DNA of 64,000 bases from Chelonoidis abingdonii (GCF_003597395.2 NC_133771.1:131701064-131765063), one strand, 5' to 3'; shown: positions 33,192-45,297, numbered from the stretch's first letter. Numbers and translations are program-made. Notes: a model not told the origin generated them from the letters alone.

Positions 33192-34900
33192 CAGGGCAGT
33201 GCGCTCCATCCGCATGATCGCAGTGACCTGCTATGCCATGGAGGCCCCCAACCCCACTGCGAGCTCGTCGAGACTCAACTGTTGACGGCCAGCACAACGG
33301 CCATGTGCTCCGTGAAGATAGCCTGGGCGGAAACATGGCCCTACCTCCCTTTGTCAGAAGGGCATTCCCATCTCGGCACTTTTGGCATAGCCACACGACA
33401 CTCGATATGTCTAGGTAGCATCCTTTCTCCCAGGCATTCGGAACGCCTTGACGCTTCAACTCGGCAGCCTTTCCTGTCTCTTTGAGTGGTCGCCCTGTCC
33501 AGTGTGCTGCATTTTTTGTGCTGGAAGTGGAGTTTTTTTCCCCACATATGACCGGTTCGCTTACCGCACGATGACCAGGAAATGTCCGCATGGTCTCGCT
33601 CTACCAAGGTCTCTCCCCGGACCATATTTTTTACGATCTCGGACGTGCTGTTCTCAGGCCATAGAAGACAGGGCCACCACGCTGCCCCGCAGCGCTTATG
33701 GGTCCTACCCAACTTTGCAGGGCAGGAATGCGCATTCTCATGGTCACGTCATCGCGTGGTCCAGACACAACTGATATCCCACGTTGCTCGCCTGTCCATT
33801 AGCCACCCAATTACCCTGCCACTCACCGCAGCCTCATACCTCAGGACCACGGCAGACTTGCCACCCGGACCTGCAGTCCTCTTCACCTCACAGTGTGCTG
33901 CTGCCGTGACTAGCAGGAAAACGAGCCCTTCCACCTGGTCAAACGTACCTTGCCTGGTGGAAGCGTTTCTTCTACAGGTGTGAAACGCTTAATCTTACTC
34001 CTGCTGAGGTCTCGATTCCCTTATGTTGGACATACCTCTGGCCTACAGCAGCAGGGCCTACCGGTGCGTCATCGCTTGAGGGTACACTTGGCAGCCATCT
34101 TTACCTTCCTCTAGGCTGAGGTGATCGTTCTGTGTTCTCACTCTCTATGGTTTCGAGGTTCCTCAAGGGCTTTGGAGCGCTTACACCCTATAGGTACACC
34201 GCCAGCCCCAACCTGGACCTCACATGGTTTTTAACCAGACTTATGTCTTCCAGCCCATTCGAGCCGTTAGCATCGCTTGCTCGTTTGCCTATACCTGTCT
34301 GGAAGACAGCTTTCCTCGTCGCCATTACAATCAGCCAGACGATGTCTCCAAAGCTCAGGGCTCTTCGGGGTCCACCATGCACTATTTTTTCCCAAAGACG
34401 AGGTGCAGTTACAATCCTCACGCGGCTTCCTCCCTAGGTGGTGTCTGCCTTTGCCTGTTTGCCACCCTCAAGCGGGGCGATGGGGACAACAGTTGCACTC
34501 TACTGAACGTCTGTACAGCGCTCGCAGTTATGTTGAATGGACAAAACCATTTCCTAAGACGCCCAACTCTTGTGGCTCGCGGTAGCAGACCGGAGGAAAG
34601 GACTACCCGTTTTCCTCTCAGAGGATCTCATCTTGGTGGATAACGTGCACCCGCACTTGGTTTATGATTGGCTCACTTCCCCAAGCCACATCACTATGCC
34701 TTCTACCAGGGCTCAGACTTGTCTGCCGCCTGCTGACTCGTGTCCCTACCCACGCAATCTCTCGCGCGGCTCCGTGGTCCTTGGTCCATACCTTTGCTTC
34801 GCGGCATTATGCTCTGGTTTAACAGTCAAGGGATGGCTGCAGCCTCTGCTCGGCGCTTTTGCATTTTGCAGTATCTCACTCCGACCCCACCGCCTACATA
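33192..34900 (+). pseudogene. DIRS copy 2 RNase H / tyrosine recombinase remnants
   Basis: Short stretches line up with the first copy: TASTTAMCSV (compare TDNTTAMYYI), 'PSTWS', VSRFLKGFGALTPY, LTWFLTRLMSSSPFEPLAS and VWKTAFLVAI, in three frames. There are many stops and frameshifts and no reverse transcriptase. Clearly dead. Confidence 0.7.
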
Positions 34901-34907
34901 AGGCTTG

Positions 34908-35012
34908 GGAATCACCTACTGGAATGATATGAGCAAGCACTCGAAGAAAAAAGACGAGTACTCACCTTTGTAACTGTTGTTCTTCGAGATGTGTTGCTCA
35001 TATCCATTCCAC
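34908..35012 (+). repeat. DIRS copy 2 internal complementary region
   Basis: 'CACCTACTGGAATGATATGA' with GCAAGCACTCGAAG is the inverse of the left end. It is followed directly by 'ACTCACCTTTGTAACTGTTG' with TTCTTCGAGATGTG, the inverse of the right end at 35197-35262. Confidence 0.85.
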
Positions 35013-35029
35013 ACCCGCCCTCCTTCTCC

Positions 35030-35266
35030 CACTGTCGGAGTAGCCGGCAAGAAGGAACTGAAGGGCGGGCTGGGTCGGCAGGGGTATATATCCGGCACCA
35101 TAGCGGCGCCACTCCAGGGGGCGCGCCCTGCCGACCCAACCGAAGTGTTGCTAGGGTAAAAATCTTCGACGAACGTGCACGGCTGGCGGCGCACACACTA
35201 CTGGAATGGATAATATGAGCACACATCTCGAGGAACAACAGTTACAAAGGTGAGTAACCATCTTCC
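35030..35266 (-). repeat. DIRS copy 2 right inverted terminal repeat
   Basis: Inverse of 29313-29495 with the additional right edge ending GTGAGTAACCATCTTCC. Confidence 0.85.
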
Positions 35267-35467
35267 CTTCTGATACCAAGCCAAACTGATTGTCTGGCGG
35301 GGGCTGGAGAAGGGCAGAGTGGAGTCTTGGCTCTGCTAACCCTGAGAGCTTTCCAACCATTTGCTGCTAGGAGTAGTATCTAAGGTACAAAGCCATGCTC
35401 TTGAGCCCTGGAGATGCAACTATGACCAACCTTAAATGTAGCTGCACAAGTAGAAGGGAGAGTCTTT
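35267..35467. other. Short intron segment between two transposons
   Basis: 200 bases between the second DIRS and a Harbinger element; nothing recognised. Confidence 0.5.
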
Positions 35468-37622
35468 GGCCTGGTCTACACTATGCATTTAAACCGATTT
35501 AGCAGCGTTAAACGGTTTAACGCTGTACCCGTCCACACTACGAGGCCCTTTATACCGATATAAGGGCTCTTTAAATCGGTTTCTGTACTCCTCCCCAACG
35601 AGAGGGAGTAGCGCTAAAATCGGTATTACCATATCGGATTAGGGTTAGTGTGGCTGCAAATCGACGTATTGGCCTCCGGGCGGCATCCCACAGTGCACCA
35701 CTGTTGACCGCTCTGGACAGCAATCTGAACTCGGATGCTGTGGGCCAGGTAAACAGGAAAAGCCCCGGGAACTTTTGAATTTCATTTCCTGTTTGCCCAG
35801 CGTGGAGCTCTGATCAGCACAGGTGTGCGACCGATGCAGTCCCAAATCCAAAAAAGAAGCCTCCAGCATGGGACCGTCACAGGAGATACTGGATCTGAAT
35901 TGCTGTATGGTGAGACAAATCTGTTCTCTCAGAGCTCCGTTACAGAAGACAAAAATGCTAAAGCATTTGAAAAAAATCGTCCAGGCTACACAGTTGCTGC
36001 GTGACAAGCGTAACGGAAAGCCAAAGAATCAAATGGACACTCATGGGGAGGGAGGGAGGGGTACTGAGGACTCCAGCTATCCCACAGGGCCGCAGCAGTC
36101 TCCGAAAAATGGGTTACATTCTGGCTGAGCTCCCAATGCCTGTAGGTTCAAAACACATTGTCCGGCGTGGTTCAGGGTATAGCTCAACAATTTACTTGTC
36201 CCCCTCCCCCTCCACTTGAAAGGAAAGGAAAGAATCGTTCTCTCTTGACTTCTTTCAATATCACCCTGTGTCTATTGAATGCTGCTGGTAGACGCGATGC
36301 TGCGGCAGTGAAGAGCAGTATCTGCTCCTCTCCCCTCCCTGGTGGCAGATGGTGCAGTTAGGACTGCTAGCCGTCCTTGTCATCAGCCCATGAGTGCTCC
36401 TGGCTGGCTCAGGGAGGCTGCCCGGGGGTGCCCTGGGTAAAAATAGGAATGATTTCCCGGTCCGGTTCCCAGTAGATGGTACAAGAATGGCTGGTACCGT
36501 CCTCACCATAGCAACTGGGGCTGAGCTCCATCAGCCCCCTCCTTTCCTGTGTAAGAAAAGATTCTGTGACTGCCTGGACTTATCATAGCAGCAGGATGCT
36601 GGGCTCCTCTCCCCGCACCACTTAATGTCCTGCCTGGACTTTCATAGCAGCGGGGCTGCCTCCCCCTCATTTTATTCTCATCTAACAAAAGTCAGTGTTT
36701 CTTATTCCTGCATTCTTATAACTTCATGACACAAATGGGGGGGACACTGCCATGATAGCCAGGAAGGTTGGGAGGAGGGGAAGCAACCGGGTGGGTTGTT
36801 GCAGGGGCACCCCCCGTGAATGGCATACAGCTCAACATTTCTGCGGGATCTGACACGGAGCAGCTGTGCTCTCTGATAACACTGGTTCTCAGTACACTTG
36901 CCCCATATTCTAGGCAGGACTGACTCTATTTTTAGAAACCATAAAGGAGGGATTGACTCAGGGAGTCATTCCCAGTTTTGGCCTTTGCACCCCGGCCAAC
37001 CTCAGCCAGGGGCACCCATGATAGCAGCAGACAGTACAGAAGGACAGATAACCGTCATCTTACTGCCAATTTACAATGGCAGCAGACAGTACAGAATGAC
37101 TGGTAACTGTTCTCTGCTATCATGCAAAGAGCAAAAGAATGCTGCTGTTTGTAGCACTGCAGTAACCCTCTGTTAGCGGCATCCAGTACACATTACGGTG
37201 ACAGTAAAGAAAAAAAAAAAAGCTGAAAGGGCTCCATGGTTGCCGTCCTATGGTGTCTGCCAGGGCAATCCAGGGAAAAGGGCGCGAAATGATTGTCTGC
37301 CGTTGTTTTTCCCGGAGGAAGGATGAGTGACAACATTTACCCAGAACCACCCACGACAATGATTTTTTGCCCCATTCAGCCACTGGGCTCTCACCCAGAA
37401 TTCCAAGGGGGCGGGGGGACTGCGGAACTATGGGATAGCTACAGAATAGTACCTCCACAGTGCAACGCTCCGGAAATCGAGCGCTAGCCTCGAACGCATG
37501 GACGCCCACCCGCCAAATTAATGTGCTTAGTGTGGCTGCGTGCACTCGACTTTATACCAATCTGTTTTACAAAACCGGTTTATGTAAAATCGGAAATTAA
37601 TCCCGTAGTGTAGACCGTACCC
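35468..37622 (+). mobile_element. Non-autonomous PIF/Harbinger-type element with a Myb-like remnant
   Basis: The ends are GGTCTACACTATGCATTTAA (from about 35473) and inverted GTAGTGTAGACCGTACCC (to 37622). Just inside are 'AACCGATTTAGC' and its partner 'AAACCGGTTTATGT'. The internal sequence keeps an accessory-protein exon but no transposase. A C-to-T-rich tail region at 36180-36720 has no gene. Confidence 0.75.
35834..36040 (+). pseudogene. Harbinger Myb/SANT-like domain remnant
   Basis: Across two frames one can read MQSQ, QEILDL, SVLSELRYR-like and KIVQATQLLRDKRNGKPKNQ segments. This is the helix-rich DNA-binding start of the second Harbinger protein, matching a 'LDLIAxWGxxSVxxELR' pattern I know from the family. 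Frameshifts break it near 35905 and 35950. It complements the C-terminal part seen at 11878-12305. Confidence 0.6.
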
Positions 37623-38162
37623 TTTTTTCTCTGCATAACTTTTTCAAGGACTGGCAGAATTCTAACCCACAGTACTGGAATAGTTAATGAAAATATTGTT
37701 AGTTCTCTCTCTCAGACACAGACACACCAGCTTCATACAATACAAGCATTAGGAAATCTCTTGTAGAAATCAGTGTTCATATTTATTACCTAGTGTGTCC
37801 AAGCTGACTTGTTTTCAGTAAAGTAATTGTTTTTCTGGCAACATGTCAACTTTTGCAGGCCCAAAACATTTTAGGGCACTTTGTGGTTTTAGTAGTGGTC
37901 TGATGATGAGTGAAATGATATTTTGAAGTGCAAGTCTGACTGAAAGGTGCAAAGGTGTCAAAACCCACATTCTCATTCCGTTGATCTTGCTGCAGCTCTG
38001 AGCAGAGCCGTTCCACTGTGGCTTTGTTAGAGCAACTTTAAAGTTGTACTGACTTTGGGTGTGCCAGAAATGCACCTGAGGATTGATATAGCAGGAGGTT
38101 TAGCTCATCCATGCCCACTCTTTCCCTTTTACATTGGCAACAAACAGCGAGGTGGTCTACTC
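37623..38162. other. Intron, nothing recognised
   Basis: AT-rich; no supported feature. Confidence 0.5.
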
Positions 38163-39259
38163 CAGTGGCTCTCAACTTTCTAGATTACCTGTACCCCTTT
38201 CAGGAGTCTGATTTGTCTTGCATATCCCCAATGTCTTACCTCACTTTAAAAACTGCTTGCTTACAAATCAGATATAAAATATAAAAAGAAAGAGTACTTG
38301 TGGCACCTTAGAGACTAACAAATTTATTTCAGGGATAATAGCTTTCGTGGGCTACAGCTCACTTCTTTTGGATGCATAGAATGGAACACACCAGACAGGA
38401 GATATTTCATACATACAGAGAAACATGAAAAGGTGAAGTATGCATACCAACTGGAAGAGTCCAATCAATTGAGATGAACTATCGTCAGCAGGAGGAAAAT
38501 AACCTTTGAGTGATAATTGGAGATGCCCCATTGAAGGTGTGAGGAGAAAAACCCAATGGGGAGAACACTTCAGGGAGAAACCTCTTCTAACCACTCAGTG
38601 ACAGATTGAGGTGGAGTATTTGCAACAAAATAACTTCAAAAAATAGACTCCAAAGAGAGACTGCTGGAACTCAAAATTAATATGCAAATTGGATACAATT
38701 TAACTTAGGTTTTAACAGAGATACTGGAATGGTTGGTCATTTACAGCTAATTGAATCTATTTCCCATGTTTAAGTTCTACAGTTGTATGCATATTTTCAC
38801 CTTTTCATGTTCTCTGTAGTGTATAATATCTCCTGTCTGGTGTGTTCCATTCTGTGCATCTAAGAAGTGAGCTGTAGCCCATGAAAGCTTATGCTGAATA
38901 AATTTGTTAGTCTCTAAGGTGCCACACGTACTCCCTGTTCTTTTTGCGGATACAGACTAACATAGCTGCTACTCTGAAAAATATAAGTGTCACATCACAT
39001 TATTACTGAACAATTGCTTATTTTCTCATTTTTATCATATAATAAAATCAATTGGAATATAAATATTGTACTTACATTTCAGTGTATATGGAGTAATATA
39101 AACATGTCATTTTAAGAAATTTTAGTTTGTCCTGACTTCACTTGTCCTTTTTATGTAGCCTGTTATAAAACTAGGGAAATGTCTAGGTGATTTGATGTGC
39201 TCCCTGAAAGACCTCTGCATACCCCCAGGGGTACACATACCCTTAGTTGAGAACCACTG
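38163..39259. mobile_element. hAT MITE carrying a Penelope-like insertion
   Basis: The ends are CAGTGGCTCTCAAC and GTTGAGAACCACTG. Flanks GTCTACTC (38155-38162) and GTCTAAGC (39260-39267) are a 6/8 target duplication. 'CTGTACCCCTTTCAGGAG' near the left and 'CATACCCCCAGGGGTACACA' near the right are sub-terminal. The inside is split by 38283-38980. Confidence 0.8.
38283..38980. mobile_element. Penelope-like element with inverted ends, nested in hAT
   Basis: Left arm reversed: GAGTACTTGTGGCACCTTAG with AGACTAACAAATTTATTTC, then GGGCTACAGCTCACTTC. Right arm forward: GTGAGCTGTAGCCCATGAAA, then 'TTTGTTAGTCTCTAAGGTGC' and GATACAGACTAACATAGCTG. The two arms are the same retroelement 3' end pointing outward; the middle (about 38600-38740) is unique. 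'TATCTCCTGTCTGGTGTGTT' (38827) and its inverse (38390) confirm the arms. Confidence 0.75.
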
Positions 39260-39913
39260 GTCTAAGCCCTCTTATGTTGGCCCTGCAGTATCAGATGCTC
39301 GCTCTTATGCTGGGAGGATCCTGATGTGGCACAAAGTAACCACACAAGATCATTCTCCCCTCTATAATAAACTGGCAAACTCTTTTCAGAAAGGGATTAT
39401 TTATGACTGTTACCTAGTGGGAAATAAAAATTGCAAGATCTGCTCCTATGATATATTTAAAGAGCAGCTGATGTCTCATGAAAAATATTGAACAAATACA
39501 TTAGAAAGAACTCTGCTTCTTATTTTTTTGTTTTTTTTTTCTTTTTTTATCAGTACCATATCAGGATTAAAATAACATCTTTGATTTGCTCCTGCTTATT
39601 TAAGAGCTTAAGTACTAATTGATTGTAACATCATGTTAATTTCTACAGCCAACTGATTGTGAGGTAGTAAACTGGGATAAAACAATAGGTGGGAATACCA
39701 GTGTCTGAGAGATCTAATAATTGCGCATGATCTTTAAACTGACAGCTTTAAAATATTAAAATGAAACTTTCAAAGGAATTTGTTCCTCCAGTCATTGAAT
39801 CTGCGATAGTGATAGTGCCTTTCAAAGCAGGTAGATTCCCAGGATTGTTGCAATTTCCTACATTTTTGTCTTGCCGGATTACCTTGGCTTTTAACTGACA
39901 TCATGGTTCATAA
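39260..39913. other. Intron, nothing recognised
   Basis: AT-rich with a T-rich low-complexity tract at about 39520-39550; the short frame that crosses the hAT end to 39491 has no family resemblance. Confidence 0.5.
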
Positions 39914-40190
39914 GTAAGGCTATGTTTTTGTCAACGATATTTTTAGTAAAAGTCATGGACAGGTCATGGACAATAATGAAAAATTCATGGAAGTCTGTGA
40001 CCCGTCATTGACTGACTGTTACTTAAAATACCAATGAGAAAATGAGTAGCCTGGGCAGCTGCGGGGTGTGGGAAAGGCTATGGGAGCTCCAGGGTCCCCC
40101 TCTGCTGGCGGCTCCAAGCTCTGGGGATCTCCCCCTGCTGCGCCTAAGGTCTTTGGAAGTCATGGATTCTGTGACTAAATCGCAGCCTTA
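39914..40190. mobile_element. MITE with TAAGGCT ends
   Basis: TAAGGCTATGTTTTTGTCA at left and AAATCGCAGCCTTA at right are inverted. Flanks TTCATAAG and TGAATAAG agree at 6 of 8 bases. The internal 'GTCATGGACAGGTCATGGAC' is typical of this family. Non-coding, 277 bp. Confidence 0.7.
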
Positions 40191-41674
40191 TGAATAAGTT
40201 AGAATAACACATCCAGTGCATCTGTGTTAATTACTGTCCTTGAAAACTAAATATAACAATCATGAGTGCAAATTCTACAGTTCATAGACCTGTGTTTGTA
40301 ATCTAATAATTCAAAACAAAAGACAAAACAACATTAGAAGAACTTAAATAGGTTTGTGCAGTAGTTAGCAAACAATACAACTAGCCTATATTTATAAACA
40401 TGAGGAAATGCAATAAAAACAGTGTTCAGGAATTTTACTACTACAGTATTACATGAGTACTCAAATGGTCCTCAGTTGTTAAAAGCATCAAAGGCCAATG
40501 ACTTGAATGGTAATACTTATTCATAATTGCTACCTGAAAATGCTTGAAAGATAAGAGTTCAAGAAAAGAAGCCTTAGTTACTCAGCAAAACTAAATTTCC
40601 TTGTAAAGAACAAATCTCTATGGCAGAAAAGAAACAACATTTTTCAAATTACATGGATTATGCTAACAATCTCTTTCCATATCAATATTACATACATTTT
40701 TAGACTTGTGTATTTTAATTTGGTTTACGTAGCATGCAGGTACTGATAACAATTCCATAGTAAGGCATCTTTGTGTGTGCAAATTGTGGTAAATGAATTA
40801 GCAAAATGCTAATTAGCAAGGTTCTACAGATTTTGTGACTTATTATACATGTAGTAAAATAATAGTTTGTAATCTTCCTCCACAGTGTATCATATTTCAT
40901 GTGTATGTACATGTAACATAGAGTCATCATAAATTTATATAACTTGTTTAAATATACATTAAACTCACCAAAACCATAGAAAGTTAATGCAAAATCAGAT
41001 TCTGCTCAGACATCATCTCATTAGATGAGTCTAAAATACATTACATGAAACCAGTCACAACTTGGTCACTGAAAATATTTTCTAGGAATGGTGAAGATTA
41101 AACTTAGACTTTCAATGTGCTTGTTGCATCTTTTATTTGTAAATAATATGTTAATCTATATTCCATTCCTAAATGTAATGGCAGCTAAACCAGTTTATCA
41201 TGTGGCGATGAAAAAAATTCGTTTTGCTGCAATCTCAAGGGGGCATGCTTTCTACAATGTGACTGTTACTAGTTTTGTTGAACAAAACTGATCATAATTT
41301 AAAAGCAGAAACTAGCTGATATATTTATTTATGCCTCAATCTTTTCCTCTTGGCTACATGGTATTTGTGGGGATAACTAAAGGCCCCTTGATAAAAATAG
41401 TGATACTGAAGAAGATGCAGGAGATCTATTTGTGACAGAAGGCAGGCAGAAGTCCATGAATAGGTGAGAAAATCACTTTCTTCTTGCATGTCTTGCTTGA
41501 CACTTTTACCACCAACTTCCAGTAGAAAGTTTTTGGCCTTTTTTAGATTGTAAAGTGAATAGTTCCTTCACCTGATCTTTTGCTGCATACGTTACTATTT
41601 CTAGGTGCATACATATTTAATGGATGGTAGAAAAGAGAGTCACATATCTATTTATAAATTGTTTCCCTTTTTAG
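40191..41674. other. Intron, nothing recognised
   Basis: AT-rich, 1.5 kb, no coding or repeat structure that I can support before the exon at 41675. Confidence 0.5.
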
Positions 41675-41787
41675 GAAAACAGAGTCCAACAAACGAGGAG
41701 GAAGCCTTGCATCTCTTTCTGATGCACCCCCCCTAAGGAGTGGGCTAAGCTCCCTTGCTGGAGCACCTTCACTAAAAGAGCCTGACC
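41675..41787 (+). CDS. CEP43: CEP43 coding exon (GSLASLSDAPPL block)
   Basis: The acceptor is CCCTTTTTAG before 41675; the donor is GTAAGT at 41788. One base completes the split Trp codon from the previous exon, and one base is left at the end. The peptide is KTESNKRGG then SLASLSDAPPLRSGLSSL, then AGAPSLKEPD. The SLASLSDAPPL run is strongly conserved in FOP. The following intron is only 262 nt. Confidence 0.96.
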
Positions 41788-42049
41788 GTAAGTATAATAT
41801 GGAAATCCTTTTGTATCTTGAGTAGGGCAAGAGAGACGGGAGATAGACTTAGCTGATCTTGAGATCCCTTCCAGTCCTACAATTATATGTCTGTAAGTGT
41901 TTTCAGGATTGGCTCTTAAATTTGGAATATAATATTAGCCTATAGAAAAATATACTAGATTTAATTAGTTGATGGATGTGTTTAAGTATGCCCTTTTTTT
42001 CCAAACAATAACCAAACATATTTCTGATTTCAATTTTTTTTGGTTACAG

Positions 42050-42118
42050 ATGCAAATAGAAACTCTGTTTTGAAAGATCTACACTTGGTGAATGCAAAAT
42101 TTGGATCTCTTGAATTAG
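42050..42118 (+). CDS. CEP43: CEP43 coding exon ending at a GC donor
   Basis: The acceptor is TTTTTTTTGGTTACAG before 42050. The exon runs 69 nt with phase 1 at both ends, encoding HANRNSVLKDLHLVNAKF and then GSLEL. It must end at 42118, because the next exon supplies GA to complete Gly and continue TGDEDEYVDDF. The intron therefore starts with GCAAGT instead of GT. No GT donor near this point keeps the frame. Confidence 0.92.
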
Positions 42119-42124
42119 GCAAGT
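42119..42124 (+). promoter_or_regulatory. CEP43: Non-canonical GC 5' splice site of CEP43
   Basis: The exon/intron junction reads TTAG|GCAAGT. Apart from the T-to-C change at intron position 2 it matches the donor consensus (AG|GTAAGT), as is usual for functional GC-AG introns. The acceptor of this 5.2-kb intron is TATTTAG at 47312-47318. Confidence 0.88.
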
Positions 42125-42438
42125 AGTCGTTGAGCATGAGGGAACGTAAACATCCTAGTTTTGATATGCCTTACGTTTCAGCTCCTCAAGGAAACTAAGA
42201 CACTGAAATATACTGGTGTCTTACTTTGATAAAAGTTCCATTGGCATCAGCGGGAGTCTTGCTTGAGTAAGAGAAGCAAAATATTCTTTATACAAAATTC
42301 CTAACTGGCAGGAATTATTTGTATGTTTCTACCAGAATTATTTTACACATACAACAGAAACTCAAGCCACCCCATGCGTATATTTTGGTGATAATTTTAT
42401 AGTTGGTCTGCTTGTCAGTAAGGTATTGTTGACTAGAA

Positions 42439-42980
42439 CAGTGCTATTCAAAGTGGTGGTCCGTGGAGCGTTGCTGGTACGTGAGCCATTGGCTGCTGGT
42501 CCATGGCAAGTTTCCAGGAAAGAAAGAGAGAAACAATAGTATAATTTAAAAATCACACTGGAATTCCACCAAGAATAATTATCAGTCTATAAAAGTCGAC
42601 AATATTAAATAATAATATTGATAAATAAAATAAAAAAAGTCTGCCAATTTTTATTTTATTCATTATATTGTTTCTGATATAAATTAACATGATTTTGAAT
42701 GTGTCAAATAATATTTTCTTGGATCTAGTCATTTTATACTATTCGCCCAGATGCACAGCCTTTCAGTCAGTCTTCAGTGTATTTAAATATGAACATCTCT
42801 GCATGTACGTGACAGTCCCATTCCAATTAATACAATGAAGAATGTTAATTTTTCTGATCTGATGTGCTACGTCCCTATGCAAAAACTGTGATAATATGGC
42901 GGAAATACGGTACCGATCCCTGGCACATTGGGGGGAAAAAAACTGCTGGCCCGCCACATCAGATAGTTTGACAAGCACTG
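42439..42980. mobile_element. hAT MITE with perfect 8-bp target duplication
   Basis: GACTAGAA flanks both sides (42431-42438 and 42981-42988). Ends are CAGTGCTATTCAAAGT and AGTTTGACAAGCACTG. 542 bp, AT-rich, no transposase frame. Confidence 0.9.
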
Positions 42981-43249
42981 GACTAGAACACCAGAGGGAA
43001 GCCTACTGTAAGAAAAAATAAAATGTCTTGTAAAGCAGCTTAAGTTAATATAGTACTAACTTTTATGAACCATTTCCCCACATTGCTATTAATGTTATAT
43101 TGTCATGATTGATGACAACAGTGTCCAGTTACCATTGTTCTCAATTCTATGGCAAAATATATAAGACGATTAAATTTATCCAGCATGGAAATGCATCTCA
43201 GAATTAGTGTTCACTTAGGATCTTTATTTAGAATGGTAGCATAGGCTTT

Positions 43250-43362
43250 TAGGGCAGATTTTCAAAGGCACAAGTGGAAGTTAGGCATGCAACTCTCATT
43301 GGCTTTCAGTGGGATTTAGGCACCTCTAATTGCCTTTTGTGTCTTTGAAATTCTCCCAATTA
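43250..43362. repeat. Palindromic dispersed repeat
   Basis: 'AGATTTTCAAAGGCACAAGT' is inverted at 'CCTTTTGTGTCTTTGAAATT', with 'AGTTAGGCATGC' / 'GGATTTAGGCACC' inside. Same style as the repeat in the CEP43 3' UTR. Confidence 0.65.
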
Positions 43363-45297
43363 TAATATCAACATAGAATCATAGAAATGTCCAGCCCCCT
43401 GCAGTGAGGTAAACCTATACTATCCCTAACAGGTGTTTGTCCAATCTGTTCTTCAAAACCTTCAATGACACAGATTCCACAGCCTCCCTAGAAGCCTGTT
43501 CCTGAGCATAATTACTGTTATGGTTAGAAAGTTTTTCCTAATTTCTAACTAAACCTCTCTTGCTGTAGATTAAGCCCATTATTTCTTATCTTACCTTCAA
43601 TGGACATAGACAACAATTGATCGCTGTTTGCTTTATAACAGCCCTTAAGTTATTTGAAGACTGTTATCAGCTGTTCCCTCAGTCTTTTTTTTCCCTAAAT
43701 ATGCCTAGTTTTTGTAGCCTTTCCTCATAAGTCAAGTTTTTTCTAAACATTTTATCATTTTATTTGCTTGCCTCTAGACTCTCTAATTTTTCCACATCTT
43801 TCTTAAATTGTAGCACCCATAATTGGATACAGTACTCCAGCTGAGACCTCACCAGTGCTCAGTAAAGCAGGACAGTTACTTCCTGTATCTTCCATATAAC
43901 ATTCCTGTTAATATATCCAAGAATATTAGCCATTTTTCAACTGCATCACAATGACTCATACTCAGATTGTGATCCCCTCTACTCCCCCACTCCCTAGCCT
44001 TTTCAGCAGCACTATCACCTAAATGGTTATTTCCCATTTTGTAGTTATTTCTGTGCATTTGATTTTTTCCTTCCTAAGTGTAGTACTTTACACTTGTCTT
44101 TATTGAATTTCTCCTTGTTTAATACAGACCAGGTCTGTTTGTCAAGGTAATTTTGAATTGTAATCCTCCCCCCAAAGTGCTTGCTATCCCTCCCAGCTTT
44201 GTGTCTTCTGGAAATGTTACATGTATGCATTTCACTCTGTTATCCCAGTCATTAATGAAAATGTTGAATAGTACCAGCTCCAGAGCTGATTCCTGCAGCC
44301 CCATTAGATACACCCTCCCACTTTGACAGCAAACCATTGATAACTACTTTTTGAGTAGGGTCTTTCAGCCAGTTGTGCATGCACCTTATAGTAATTTAAT
44401 CTAGATCACATTTCCCTACATTGCTTATGAGAATGTCAGGTGTGACTTTGTCAGAAGGTTTAATAAAATCAAGATATATCACATCTACTGCCTCCCCCTT
44501 ATCGAGTAGGCCAGTAACCTTGTCAAAGAAGGAAATTACATTGGTTTGGAATGATTTTGTTCTTGACAAATGCATGCTGGCTATTCCTTATAACCCTAGA
44601 TTCCAAACCAGAAGGGACCATTGTGATCACCTAATTTGCTCTCCTGTATAACACAAGCCATAGAATTTCCCTAAAATATTTCCTACATGCTTATAAATTG
44701 ATAGTTTAATTTGTTTTAGTATCTTTCCAGGTATCAAAGTTAGGCTGACGGGTCTATAATTCCCTGGGTCATCTTTGTTCCCCTTTTTAAAAATAGGTTC
44801 TATGTTTGCCCTTTTCCACTCTGCTGGGACCTCACCCATGTTCCATGAGTGCGTGAAGATAATTAGCTAGTGGTTCTGAGGTTCCTTTACTTAGTTCTTT
44901 AAGTATCCTGAAGATGAATTTCATCAGGCCCTGCCAACTTGAATACATTTAACTCATCTAAATCTTTAATCTTTTTTTCCTTATTTTGTCGTACATTCCT
45001 TCCCCTTGTTGTTGTTAATAGGGCTGTCAAGCGAGTTAAAAAAAATGATTCTGATTAATTGTGCTGTTAATCATGCTGTTAAACAATAATGGAATACCAT
45101 TTATTTAAACATTTTTGGGTATTTTCCACATTTTCAAATATACTGGTTTTAATTATAACACAGAATAAAAATGTATAGTGCTCACTTTGTATTTATTTTT
45201 ATTACAAATACACGTATTGTAAAAACCAAAAAATAGTATTTTTCAATTCCCCCATTGCAAGTACTGTAGAAAAGTTTCTTTATCATGAAAGTTGAAC

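Larger units (their letters stand above)
29313..35266 (+). mobile_element. Second DIRS element, degenerate, RT part replaced
   Basis: The left end (GTTCTTCTTCGAGTGCTTGC) and right end (ACAAAG|GTGAGTAACC, to 35266) match the 7548-11658 copy. An inverted terminal repeat with TATATA (29434-29439 and 35085-35090) and the internal complementary region (34908-35012) are both kept. Inside are a gag region with a tandem array, then a segment of unknown origin (31543-33190), then RNase H and recombinase remnants. The reverse-transcriptase domain is absent. The copy lies in a CEP43 intron in sense orientation, 200 bases after an exon. Confidence 0.87.
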
